The notes under the pieces are model-generated. The model saw only the letters and a program-made list of their open reading frames with translations, was not told where the DNA came from and did no database searches. Shown piece after piece: positions 12,073-23,252 of a DNA stretch of 64,000 nt. How positions within the stretch are numbered: the stretch's first letter is position 1; each line of letters starts with the position of its first letter. The DNA is from Dipteris shenzhenensis (lineage: Eukaryota; Polypodiophyta; Polypodiopsida; Gleicheniales): NCBI GenBank assembly GCA_047967505.1, contig CM106539.1, one strand, 5' to 3'. The position numbers and the translations under genes are program-made.

Positions 12073-13505
12073 AGAAGCAACAATAACACATACAAATCCA
12101 TCATACTTGAGTTGATGAATTGCAAAAAAAATTCATATCAACTTATGAGAAGATAAATTGTAAGAAGATATTCATTAAAAAAAGATAAATTGCAAAAATA
12201 ATTTTATTCAAAAAACAAGAAGATAAATTGCAAAAAGAGTTTCATTTAAAAGTTGCGAGACTAGCTCTCATACAATGTCATCTCATAGATGATCTAGTCC
12301 TAACATTCGGGGTTGGGCATTTGCTAGGATCAATCAAATACGACTTAATAACTATTCGACTAAATTTCCACTTCTTTGTCTCCATAGGGAGAAGGATAGC
12401 TAGTACTGTGTCATCGTCCATTTGCTCTCCATCAGAGCTGTCAGGCAGTTTAGGCTTTAGCCCTGATATAATCATAGTTGCCTTAGTGACCCTCTCACTG
12501 CTACCTGTGTTGAGCTTTTTACCACTATGCATGTGTTCACTCTTGCTGTTCTTTCCAGTCAACGCTACCTATGTCTTCGTCCTTGATGTGGTTTCTCGAC
12601 AAGTCCTGCATGTCCAATCTTGCTATTGCTTCCTCTATAATACTATCCGATTGCTGTAAATTTTCTTCATCCAAGTTCAGCAGATCATCTTCATTTAAGT
12701 GCTGATCATCTTTGATGTCTCTAGTTAGATTGTCTACAAAGAAATAAAATTAGATCAGAAATGTGTTTGAGGTGCTATACACAGAAGGTTGTAAATGTGC
12801 ATCTTCACAAAAAAATACATACCCTTCTTTTCCTCTATATTCTTGCTTTTGTACAATGACCGCACAACAGATTTCTTCTTGTGTTGTATGTGCCGCTTCA
12901 TCTTAGTAAGAGCTTCCTTAACTGGCAAACTTTCATCTGTTGAACAATATATAATACATGAATAGATGCAGTATATAAAATAGGAATAAATGAAATAGAT
13001 AAAATAGGAATAAATGAAATAGATAAAATAGTAACTTATAAAAATAAATACCCTCTTTTGGCCACATAGGAAGAAAAAATAGTCCTACCTCTCTCTACAA
13101 CTTTCAGGTCCCCTGTGCCACTGCCTGCTGCTTTTTTACTTTGTCCAACATTTCATCCTCGTCATATTCCTGATCCCCAACATCCTCCAAGGAGTTGTCA
13201 TCTTTCAACTGACTTCCATTGAATAGTTGTTCATTGTCTTCTTTTCAACATGAGAAATGCCCCTCTACCTGTTGTTCTTTCTTGGTGTTTATGAACACAT
13301 TTGAAATGTTAAGAGTTTTGCATTTCTCATTTTCAACAGCTTCAGCTTGCTTTGTACCAGTCATCAACTTTTTTGGACACGGTATTTCAATGTCTTTACA
13401 TGTTTGTGTAAGGAAAAGAACAATTATTTGAAACTAATTTCAAAAGGCAAATAGATTATTTAAAGATAGACAATAATAAAAAAAATAGTAATATTTAAAC
13501 TTGAA

Positions 13506-13601
13506 GGAAATATGGCCCTTGAGGGGTCCTCTTTAGGGGTAAGGGACATATTCCAACACAGCCCTTGCCCCTAAAGGAGACCCCTCAAGGGCCATGTTTC
13601 C
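13506..13601. repeat. Foldback hairpin, 40-bp arms
   Basis: Arms at 13506-13545 and 13562-13601 are inverted copies with only about four mismatches, separated by a 16-base loop. The core word ATGGCCCTTGAGGGG is on the left and CCCCTCAAGGGCCAT on the right. A second short inverted pair (CCAACACA at 13553, TGTGTTGG at 13608) overlaps it. It could be a small foldback element or the stem of a small-RNA precursor. Confidence 0.75.
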
Positions 13602-13614
13602 ACTGGTTGTGTTG

Positions 13615-14680
13615 GAGTCCAGATTTGATTGGTACTAAACAGTACTAAGTACTAAGTGCTACTAATAGTGCTGAATAGTACTAGTACTACTAAGTACTGC
13701 TACATAGTACTAAATACTACTAATACTACTAATAAGTACTAGACAATACTAATGCTAAACCTAATACTGCTACATAATACTATGTGCTAACTAAGGTACA
13801 AAATACTACTAATATGAAATTGTACTAAGTGCTAACTAGTGCTAAATACTACTAAATACTACTGATACTAGATAGTACTAAATACTACTGATACTAAATA
13901 GTACTAAGTGCTAACTAGTGCTAAATACTACTAAATACTACTGATACTACTAAATAGTACTAAATGCTACATATTAAATAGTACTAACTCCTAACTTAGA
14001 GTACTGAATAGTAGATGATAAATAGTATTAAATGCTAAATAGTACTGAATGCTGAATAGTACTAAATGATGAATAGTACTAAATACTAAATTATAGTTCT
14101 AAAAAGTAAATATTCTAAATACTAAATGGTACTAAATGCTAGATAGTGCTAAATGGTACTAAATGCTTAGTAGTATTTAGCCTTTTAGGCTATCCTTTGA
14201 GTACTAAATGATATATAGTACTACATGATAGGTGCTGCTAATATTACTAAATGTTAAACAGTCCTAAATGCTAAATAGTGCTGAATAGTACTACATGCCA
14301 AATACTACTAAATGCCAGATAGTATTAAATGTTAAATAGTATTGAAACACATAGTATTAGCAGTGCTAGATATTGCTAAATAGTATTAAATGCTAGCTAG
14401 TATTAAATGCTTAGTAGTATTTAGCCTTTTTAGCTATCCTTTTAGTACTAAATACACAGTACTAGCAGTGCTAGATAGAGCTGAAACACAATTGTACTAG
14501 CAGTACTAGATAGTGCCAAATAGTACTAAATGCTTATACTTTTAGTACGTCTAAATGCTAAATAGTGCTAAATGCTAGGTAGTGCTAATATTACTAAATG
14601 TTGAACAGTCCTAAATGCTAAATAGTTACTTGATGCTAAATAGTGCTAAATAGTACTAAATGACAAATACTATAAGTAAT
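13615..14680. repeat. Degenerate TACTAAATGCTAAATAGTACTA array
   Basis: About 1 kb of irregular short words (TAGTACTAAATGC, GATAGTGCTAAAT). These are reverse complements of the words in the 960-2280 array. The array lies in a probable intron of the minus-strand pseudogene. Confidence 0.8.
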
Positions 14681-16119
14681 AAGAAAAAAAGAGTAAAGAA
14701 AATATACCTGCTTTGTCAAAGCCCATGGCAGCCAACCATGCATTTGACACTAATACATTGTAGGATGGATGAATACATTGCAAGTTCTCAGAAAAATGGA
14801 ATGCTACACACATGATGTGGTATGTGTGCAAGCATGGTGCAAAAAGCACATCAATAGATTCTTAAGAAAATCCAAGCCCACAGAAAACACACCTGCACAT
14901 TTATTGAAAGGGTAAGTACACTACTTGTAAGAGGACCCAACTCTTGAAACTAAAACATCAATTTGTACATGGAAGTTAAGAATCTCACCATTCAATATTT
15001 ACATTCATCTTCGCTACTGCAGAGCCTATGGGATGGTGAGTTCGTGCTGGATTCATGATGCTAGATTTAGAACTCCGAGACCCTGACTTCCAAGGAGCTT
15101 CTCAATCAGATGCCATACATTGCTCAAAAACTTGAGCTTGCTTTGTAGTGCTCTCCAACACAAATTCACTACCTTTTTGCTAATTCAAATATTACTTTTG
15201 CTGCATCCAGTTCTACCTCAAGTTTAGCTACATCCTTCAAGAACTCGTTCTGCAGTACACTACCATGTAATAAATTATCTACTTTACTATGCACCTAGCT
15301 CAGTGTATATAATTGATTCAAATTTTGTGAGGGCTTCGCCCACAGTTGCATTGGCAGCCTCAAAATTTGCATGCAATCTTGCATTCTCCTTTGACACTAT
15401 AGCCTTCCACTCATGCAGTACACCTTCTTACTCCACGTGGGACTTTTGTTGATCTTGTAAACGTACAAGCTCCCATTTTGCTGTAACTTGCCTACATTAT
15501 GTTTGTGCTTGATACATGTGTTGTCCAAGCTAACTGAGTGCAGATTCATGTCTCTATGTTGGGCAAAGTCATCCCAATCCACATTTAATCCATGAGTAGA
15601 TGCAGTGAATGCCCATGCCAACATTGTACCAACTTCATTGTTCATGATAGTTTTTGAATTGTAAATCCTATAGTAAATCTTCATAAAATCATCCAGCAAT
15701 GATTTCTTTAGCCGACCTATATGAAAGCCACGCTAGCTCTCTTTGTTGTTGTTTCCCCATTTTTCTCAGATCTAGGTGTCCAACTCCAGATATGAGTCTG
15801 GCTTCACTCTCAGGAAAAATCTCCATCCAAGACTAACTCCAATTGGAATTGCTATTGGTTTGTTTTTCTTAGTCTTTGGCTTCTCTTTGGTTCGAGTTGG
15901 AATAGAAGCCGCTTTGCTATCTGTAGCCTTTGCCTATTCTTTGGTTGCACACTTCTTGGATGGAGTGTTTCTTCTTGGAGAAAGGACATCAAGCTTCTTG
16001 GAGGCAGGAGATGTGATGCCTTTGGGCTTCCTTGGAGACATGGCGGTCTTCAACTACTGCAAAGAGTAAAACATTTTAGTACTAGGACTCACACTAAGAT
16101 GAAACAGAGTAAAATAACA

Positions 16120-16129
16120 AAGAGAGAGA

Positions 16130-16187
<58 letters not shown>

Positions 16188-17420
16188 AACAACAACAAAA
16201 AAAGCAAAAAATTTGCATGTCGACAGATGGAATGGCAAAAGACAATCGCATGCAGGTCCGAATATTGAATTATGGGGGGAAAGCATTTAGAGAATAAAGG
16301 AAAAGCAAAGAACGAATAGAGAATGGGAGAAAAGAGAAGAACAAATATATATATATATACATATATAAAGAGAGAGAGAGAGAGAGAGAGAGTACCCACG
16401 AGAGAGTGACCCGCAACGTCCTGCCAAAAAATTCAAGGTGGAAATCAGAAGTTCAAAAGTTCAAAAGTGGAAGCTGGAAATCAAAAGTTCAGAAGTTCGA
16501 AAGTGGAAGTGCAAGTTCAAAAATGAAACACCTAAGAGGAGATGCAGTGCTTGAAAATGTGTGCATGAGCATGAGAATGCATATGTGAGATTATCTTGTG
16601 CATGAGAATCTATAATCAATAAATATATTACTGCACATCGATTTGAGAAATCTCTCCATATCACACACTACTTAGTACTACCACATTCTTGCCAATAGTA
16701 CATACAACGTAGCATGATTTCCCGAAGAGACAAAGAAATAAAGAGAGGAAGAGAGAAAGAGAGCAAAAGAGAGAAAGAGACAAAGAGAGGAATAGAGATG
16801 AAGAGAGAAAGAGAGAAAGACAAAGAGAGAAAGAGAAACTGAGGAGTAGAGAAACAGGGGAAAATATTGGAAGAGAGGAAGAGAGAAAGAGAGCGAGAGA
16901 AAGAGGGAAAAAGATAGAAAGAGAGAGAGAGAGGAAAAGATAGATAGAAAGAACGAAGAACAGAGAAAGAGAGAAAGAGACGAAAATAAGAAGAAAAAAG
17001 AAAGACAAGAAGAAATGAATAAGGCATGAAAAATAGAATTAGAGGAAAAAGAGAATTGGAGGAAAGAGAGAAATACACAAAAAGAAAGGAAGTAGAGAAA
17101 AGAAGAGAACAAAGAAAGAAAGAGAGAAGTAGGAAGAGAGAAAAGAGGAAAAGCGAGAAAGACAAGAAAAGAGAGAAAGAGGCAGAGAGAGAAGAGAGAA
17201 AGAGAGGAAATGAGAGTTCAAAGAGAAAAAGAGACTAAAAGAGAGAAAGAGACAAGGTAACAAAGACAGAGAAAGAGACCAAAAGAGAGATGAGAAGTAG
17301 AAGAAAGAAGTGAAAGAGAAGAAATAAAGAAAAGGGAAAGAGGAAGAGGGAAAAGAAGAAAGAGAGAAAGAGAGAAACATAGGAAAAGAGACTTCAAAGA
17401 GGAGTAGCGGCAAAGCTCCG
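16120..17420. repeat. Purine-rich block with (GA)n microsatellites
   Basis: (GA)n runs lie at about 16121-16186 and 16369-16392. At 16405-16520 a short word near AAGTTCAAAAGTGGAAG repeats. From 16720 to 17400 the plus strand is nearly all purine (GAGAAAGA-type). The Ser/Phe/Leu frames on the minus strand are by-products of composition. This lies just upstream of the minus-strand pseudogene start. Confidence 0.85.
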
Positions 17421-17459
17421 CTTGTACTGCATAAGGCTAGAAATAATCCCTCTTAGACA

Positions 17460-17765
17460 TCCAACATGCAAGTTCTACATACGATTCCTACATGCAACTT
17501 CTACATACAATTCCTACATGCAACTCTTACATGCGAATTCTACATGCAAGTCCTACATGCGATTCCTACATGTGAGTTCTACATACAAGTCCTACATGTG
17601 ATTCCTACATGCATGTTCTACATGCGAGTTATACATGCAACTCCTACATGCAACATGCAACATGCAAGTTCTACATGCAACTTGCAACTCCTACATACAG
17701 CTTTTATATGCAAGTTCTACATGTAGAGAGAGAATGTCTCACAATTCCTACATGCAGAGAGAGAA
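17460..17765. repeat. Tandem TCCTACATGCAA repeats
   Basis: A word of about 15-18 bp (CTACATGCAAGTTCTACATA and variants) is repeated about 18 times with small changes. The open frames over it only reflect the repeat period. Confidence 0.85.
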
Positions 17766-17777
17766 GCTGTCCAACTT

Positions 17778-18631
17778 GTATAAATACCCCATAATGGAAT
17801 GGAGCCCATACTCTTTGAGGCATTGTGTTGAGTTCTACTTTGGTATTCCAAGCAATTGTCTCAAGTGTCCATGCTTCCTTGCACTCCACGTCCAAAAGCA
17901 TGTCCTAACCTTACAACTCCTCCTCTCCCTCTCCTCCAACCTTGCAACCTATCCTCTCCCTCTCCCCCTCCCTTCTCCTCCTCCCTTCTCCTCCTCCTCC
18001 TCTCCCTCTCCTCCTCCCTCCTCCTCCTCCTCATCCGTCCTCCTCCCTTCTCCTCCTCCTCTCCTTCTCCTCCTCCCTCCTCCCTCCTCCTTCCTTCTCC
18101 TCCTCCTCCCTCCTCCTCCTCCTCCCTTCTTTCCCCCATGCTCTTACACTTTCTTCCTCTCCCAGTCCTATGCTCCCCCTAAACCCTTAGTTCCTCAACC
18201 CTTAGCCTCCATGATCTACAAGGGAGGTGAGTTCTCCACCATGTACTCTACCCTGAACCTTGGATCCTTCTAACTCTGGAACCTCCTTCTAAACTCTGGA
18301 ATCTCTTTCTAAACCTTGGAACCTCCTTCTAAATCTTGGAACCTCCTTCTAACCCTGAAACTCCTCCTAATCCCGTTAACCCCCAATGAAGGTGAAAGCC
18401 TTCATTACCTCAACCATGATGATACACATTCCTTTTACACATGCATGCACTATGTTTGATTACCACACTTAAGCCTACATCTCTCACTAGAATACGACTC
18501 GAGGTCCTAAGCTACATGTATACTATAAACGGCAACCCAATATATTTGTAGGTGACAAAAAGACTCGGAACCCTACATACTGTGAGAATACCCTGCTCTT
18601 CCTACAAAAGCCATGGGAAAGAGCCAACATT
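17778..18631 (+). mobile_element. Probable part of a Ty3/gypsy-type LTR
   Basis: The stretch from the TATAAATA box (17779) to the tRNA-Asp-like primer site (18632) looks like the promoter-to-end part of an LTR. It includes a pyrimidine-rich (TCC)n block at about 17900-18140 and a short repeat of CTTGGAACCTCCTTCTAAA at 18255-18345. The second LTR is not recognised in this window, so the left limit is unknown. The call rests on the primer site plus the TATA box. Confidence 0.4.
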
Positions 18632-18649
18632 TGGCACCACTGTCGGGGA
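18632..18649 (+). promoter_or_regulatory. tRNA-Asp-like primer-binding site (Athila/Tat type)
   Basis: TGGCACCACTGTCGGGGA matches 14 of 18 bases of the tRNA-Asp primer site TGGCGCCGTTGCCGGGGA, typical of plant Athila/Tat Ty3/gypsy elements (recalled). It is preceded by CAACATT. No gag-pol follows; downstream DNA becomes simple repeat. Confidence 0.55.
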
Positions 18650-19330
18650 TACTAGCGTCTCAAGTAACAAGTAAACATACATGGGTATATGTGTAAAAAA
18701 CAAACTGAAACTCTTTGTTACCGGTTTAGGAAAATGCATGTTTTTTGGAAAAACAGCACCTTAAGAAACAAATCAAACCATGTGATGGTTGTCAGAGTGT
18801 AGAGCTTGAAATTCTGAACATTTCTCCTTTTTACAGAAGCAGATTTTGACACAACCACCAAAAGTTATGGGCAATCAATGATTAAACGTTCTAAATGCCA
18901 TAACCCAAAAGAAAAATTAAAACCACCTCCCTAGTCAAACATGGACAAATTCAAAGCTGCACATGTATTTGACTACTCAAACGTGGACAAATTCAAAGGT
19001 GCACATGTGTTTGACTAAATCCACAGCTCCCCCTCCTTCCCTATAAAAGTGCAACCATCCCTCTCATACATTTTCTTTCACATCTTGCCTCCATCCTCTT
19101 CCCCATTCCGAGCCTTACGCAAGGCACTCCTCCCTCTCCATCAACCACCACCATACTCCCATCCTCACATGGTGAGTTACTTCGAGCCCATCTCGCAGCA
19201 TCTAGCCATCCACCCATCGTCCATTAGTCCTCAACAATCCCATTACATCGAGAAAGACTTGGAGAGCGTTCAGGTGACCATCTCTTCCTCCCTTCAGATT
19301 TCCCTCAGTTTTTCGTTCGTCAAGTTTTTT
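18650..19330 (+). other. AT-rich spacer with a TATAAAAG box near 19043
   Basis: No convincing gene. TATAAAAG at about 19042 is followed by a pyrimidine-rich leader-like stretch. It could be the untranslated leader of the gypsy-like element. A tandem word near TGACTACTCAAACGTGGACAA occurs twice at 18930-19015. Confidence 0.3.
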
Positions 19331-19585
19331 CTTCCCCCCCCCCCCCCCCCTCCACCATTCCCCCCTCTACCACCATCCCCTCCCCCTTTCCCCCCCCCCC
19401 CCTCCATTCCCCCCTCCCTCCATTTTCTGACCCCCCCTCCCTCTTCCCCTCCACCACCACCCCCTCCCCCCCCTCCTCCATCTCCACCACCACCACCCCC
19501 CCCTCCTCCATCTCCCCCTCCACCACCACCATCTCCACCACCGCCGCCTTCTCCCCCTCCCTCTCTCTTCTCTTTCCTTCCGCCC

Positions 19586-19680
<95 letters not shown>

Positions 19681-19709
19681 TTTTCCCCTTGCTCTCTCTC
19701 TTTCCCTCC

Positions 19710-19781
<72 letters not shown>

Positions 19782-19815
19782 TTTCCCCCCCTCTCTCTCT
19801 CTCTTTCCCTCCCCC

Positions 19816-19890
<75 letters not shown>

Positions 19891-20100
19891 TTTTCCCCTC
19901 TCTCTCTCTCTCTCTTTCCCTCCCCCTCCCTCTTCTCTCTCTTTCTCTCTCTTTTCCCCCCCTCTCTCTCTCTCTCTCTTTCCCATCCCCCTCCCTCTTC
20001 TCTCTCTTTCTCTCTCTCTCTCTTTCTTTCCCCCCCTCTCTCTTTCCCTCCCCCTCCCTCATCACTCTCTCTCTCTCTTTGTCTCTCTCTCTACCCCCTC
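19330..20100. repeat. C-rich and (CT)n pyrimidine block
   Basis: Runs of C, (CCA)n/(TCC)n and long (CT)n interrupted by TTTCCCTCCCCCTCCCTCTT. The plus strand is almost all pyrimidine. The 362-residue Pro/Ser/Leu frame here is a composition artefact. Confidence 0.9.
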
Positions 20101-21050
20101 TTGTCGGCCGCTCCTCACCCTATTAGCAAGGGCTTAAGCCCTTGCTGCTTAGGGCAGTGGCACCCACAGCAACGCCCGTCAATAAGGCGATGCCCGCCCC
20201 TCATCCCCTTGCCTCCACCTCGGTGCCCTTGCTTTCATGCCCTCCTCCCTGCCCGCCTCGCCTCCACCTTTGCCTCCTCCCCCCTCCCTCACCAGCCCCC
20301 CTCCCCTCCTCTCCACACTCCTTCCCCCTCGGTTGCGGAAAACCCCCCACTCTGAGCCGCCGCGTTCCCCCCCCCCCCCCGAAAATTTTTTAAATTAATT
20401 ATTATTTGTTAATTAATGAAAAAACCCTAATCTAACCTAACCTAACTTGACCCTAGGACTAACCCTAGCTAGGTTAGTTTACACCTAGGTTAGGTTAGCC
20501 CTAACTTAGGTTAGATTAGATGTAGCAGTCTAGTTAGTCTAACTGTAGGTTAGTTAGTCACATTTAGGTTAGTCTAACTTCTAGTTAGTTAGACTAATTG
20601 GATAGTTAGGTTAGGTCAACTAACTGTGGTTAGTTTATCTAACTATCATCAGTTTAACCCATAGTTAGGGTTATAGGCTAGTTAGACTAACTGGTATTAT
20701 TTTGGTTCAAATACCTCAATTGGACTTAAAGTCCATTCACATCAACCTTAAGACCAAGCCCCCCCCCACTTTCAAAAGCCCAATTTTACCCCTACTTCAA
20801 CACTTCGTATCGCACCCGTTTGGGACCCAAACTGGAGCCCGTTTGAACCAAAATTTCACACACAAAAACATCACACTACGGGGCATTTTTCCAGCCCATT
20901 GCACAAAATTTAGGCATCCCTAGCACTCGCTCATTGGCACCCTGTGCGGGCTTTGTTTCGCACTAATTCGCTCGTATCTTTATGTCGTGACCTCCAATTG
21001 ATGATCATCTACACCGGCACATTTCCCTACACATGTAGGACAATCTTAGA
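20101..21050. other. Intergenic DNA with TTAGGTTAG-type repeats up to the gap
   Basis: No gene supported. 20101-20390 is C-rich. 20420-20700 holds degenerate TTAGGTTAG/CTAACCTAA words, some matching CCCTAA-like telomeric variants, in mixed orientation. 20700-21050 is unremarkable single-copy-looking sequence that stops at the assembly gap. Confidence 0.5.
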
Positions 21051-21150
21051 NNNNNNNNNNNNNNNNNNNNNNNNNNNNNNNNNNNNNNNNNNNNNNNNNN
21101 NNNNNNNNNNNNNNNNNNNNNNNNNNNNNNNNNNNNNNNNNNNNNNNNNN
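21051..21150. other. Assembly gap (100 N)
   Basis: Exactly 100 N, the conventional size for a gap of unknown length. The flanks may not be adjacent in the genome; the right flank is a relic of the Ulp1-like protease gene. Confidence 0.99.
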
Positions 21151-21491
21151 GAAAGCATGCTATCTTTATACTTCTATGATTATTTAAATCTTTATTTTTA
21201 TTTGGGATGTGTAAATCTCATAACTTTTTAAATTTTTCCTCCAAGAGGAGGAGAGAATTACTCTAATGACAGCATGTATGAAACCTTACTTTTTAAATTT
21301 TTGCTCCAAGCAGAGGAGAGACTCACTCTAATGAAAGCATGTATGAAACCTTATCTGCTTATTTAAGCCTTTATTTGGGATGTGTACATCACATAACTTT
21401 TTTATATCTTTATAGCAGAAGGAGGATGTAGAAGACATAGCAAGTGAAGAATAATACGATGTAGACTACTGTCTCAATAAGATGAAACACC
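21151..21491 (+). pseudogene. Relic of Ulp1-like protease gene (intron 5 and part of exon 6)
   Basis: The sequence is nearly identical to 46306-46640 of the intact protease gene. It covers the end of intron 5 (GAAAGCATGCTATCTTTATA onward), the acceptor TTTATAGCAG and the start of exon 6 at 21419 (KEDVEDIASEE). The next codon is a TAA stop where the intact gene has Glu, and similarity ends near 21491. It shows that another copy of the repeated unit once lay to the left, in the same orientation and followed again by a DUF7869 gene. Confidence 0.85.
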
Positions 21492-21612
21492 TATTTCATT
21501 AATTTTGGACTTTTTGTGTTGTTTTTGGACGAAGCCCAAAAATCCTTCCCAAATGAAAACTTTACTTTATGAAAATATCCTTTCCAAATCAAAATTTTAC
21601 TTTCTAAAAAGT

Positions 21613-21977
21613 TTCTTCCCAAATCAAAAGTTCACTTTGTGGCACTGTCATATTCACATAAAAATATTGTTTTTTCAATCTATACTTTTGCACCAACATG
21701 CAAGAATTTGAAATAATCCTATATTAGAAATTCTAGCTATATCTAAGTTATTTGTTAATTTAATTATTTTTAATATTTTTCCTTGACGTTTTTCCTTCCC
21801 AAATCAAAAGTTCACTTTGTGGCTCTATCATATTCACATACAGATATTGTTTTTTCAATCTATACTTTTACACCAACATGCAAGAATTTGAAATAATCCT
21901 ATATTAGAAATTCTAGCTATATCTAAGTTATTTGTTAATTTAATTATTTTAAATATTTTTCCTTGACGTTTTTCATT
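21613..21977. repeat. Tandem duplication, about 181 bp
   Basis: Two adjacent near-identical copies start at CTTCCCAAATCAAAAGTTCA (about 21614 and 21795) and end with AATATTTTTCCTTGACG. AT-rich, no open frame. Confidence 0.85.
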
Positions 21978-22462
21978 GACATGATAAATTTATAAATCCA
22001 TGAAAGGAGACTTAAATATTTCATGAAAATAACATTGTCACTCGGCAATATGCACAAAATTTAACAAAACTTTTAATAAATAGAAAGAAGACATGATGCC
22101 ATAAGACCAAAGAGGGATAATAGCAATTGTAGCTAAATTATGTATATGATTACATTGAGAGACGTTGCTCTTAGCTACAGTCTTTATATCCAAAATGATA
22201 TAGATTGAACATATGTTTACAATTTAAATTGTTGCTCTTAAAGAGCCTCAATTCGTGCCATCTGCATAATTTGACACCCCATTGTCTTATTGCTCAATGT
22301 CACGACAGTCCCTTGCCAGTTGCCATCTGCATAATTTGACCTAGGCTTGTCTTGCCAAGCCTTGCCCCTTGGGTGCATTGACTCCCCATTGTCTTATTGC
22401 TCAATGCGATAGTCCCTTGCCAGGTGCCATCTGCATTAACTCCCTGTTGTCTTGCCAAGCCT

Positions 22463-23252
22463 TGACCCTTGGGTGACATCCAGTGCAAAATACAGGTGCC
22501 ATCTGCATTAACTCCCACAAGTTATCTTGCCAAGCCTTGCCCCTTGGGTGCATTGACTCCCCATTGTCTTATTGCTCAATGTGATAGTCCCTTGCCAGGT
22601 GCCATCTGCATTAACTCCCTATTGTCTTGGCAAGCCTTGACCCTTGGGTGACATCCAGTGCATATTTTGACTCTTATTTGACATACGAGGTGATGACTCT
22701 GATTATAATTGTCTTGGATTGGCTCCTTGCCTAGTACCCAAATAAAATCCTTCTGAATCAATGGACTTCAATACAAAGCTTTAATCATGGACATTCTTCA
22801 TTTGCGCTATCTCCTTCTACTTCCTCCATGGCGAGCATCCTTAAAAATTCGTGTATGACCCTTGGGTGACATCCAGTGCAAAATACAGGTGCCATCTGCA
22901 TTAACTCCCACAAGTTATCTTGCCTACCCTTGCCCCTTGGGTGCATTGACTCCCCATTGTCTTATTGCTCAATGTGATAGTCCCATGCCAGGTGCCATCT
23001 GCATTAACTCCCTATTGTGTCTTGGCAAGCCTTGACCCTTGGGTGACATCCAGTGCATATTTTGACTCTTATTTGACATACGAGGTGATGACTCTGATTA
23101 TAATTGTCTTGGATTGGCTCCTTGCCTAGTACCCAAATAAAATCCTTCTGAATCAATGGACTTCAATACAAAGCTTTAATCATGGACATTCTTCATTTGC
23201 GCTATCTCCTTCTACTTCCTCCATGGCGAGCATCCTTAAAAATTCGTGTATA
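22463..23252. repeat. Tandem duplication (about 395 bp) covering the 3' end of the DUF7869 gene
   Basis: 22463-22857 and 22858-23252 are near-identical. Each contains GACCCTTGGGTGACATCCAG, smaller repeats of GGTGCCATCTGCATTAACTC, and the last codons of the DUF7869 gene (ending CTCCATGGCGAGCATCC on the plus strand). Only the right copy is joined to the full gene. The left copy is a duplicated 3' end; shorter partial copies continue left to about 22290. Confidence 0.85.

Larger units (their letters stand above)
5190..16041 (-). pseudogene. Decayed multi-exon minus-strand gene, unknown product, with nested insertions
   Basis: Product not recognised. It starts with ATG at 16041 (MSPRKPKGITSPASKK, a basic Lys/Pro/Ser-rich tail) and reads leftward through 15400 in one frame with three in-frame stops near 15767, 15761 and 15731. 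Further coding-like pieces on the minus strand lie at about 15400-15260 (helical, charged), 14760-14710 (VSNAWLAAMGFDKA before a donor), 13420-13090 (acidic, with stops), 12945-12830 (KMKRHIQHKKKSVVRS), 12562-12278 (VLAILLPMETKKWKF) and 11599-11156 (acidic 147-residue tail). The last coding piece was split by the copia element: frame and sense are restored when the element and one GAGTG copy are ignored (VHSSTLELQDG across the junction). A MITE sits at 11626-12072. The gene converges on the transposase-like pseudogene, so it may have been the accessory gene of the same element. Confidence 0.45.

Noticed and set aside
16668-17165. Hydrophobic Ser/Leu/Phe membrane-protein-like frames on the minus strand
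   Set aside because: Translation of the GA-rich purine tract; several overlapping frames look alike.
17466-18273. Repeat-rich frames with CNFYMQVLHA-like sequence
   Set aside because: They follow a tandem 15-18-bp DNA repeat and then (TCC)n DNA; no independent coding signal.
19049-20137. 362-residue open frame of Pro, Ser and Leu
   Set aside because: It only translates C-rich and CT microsatellite DNA; there is no domain and all frames are open here.
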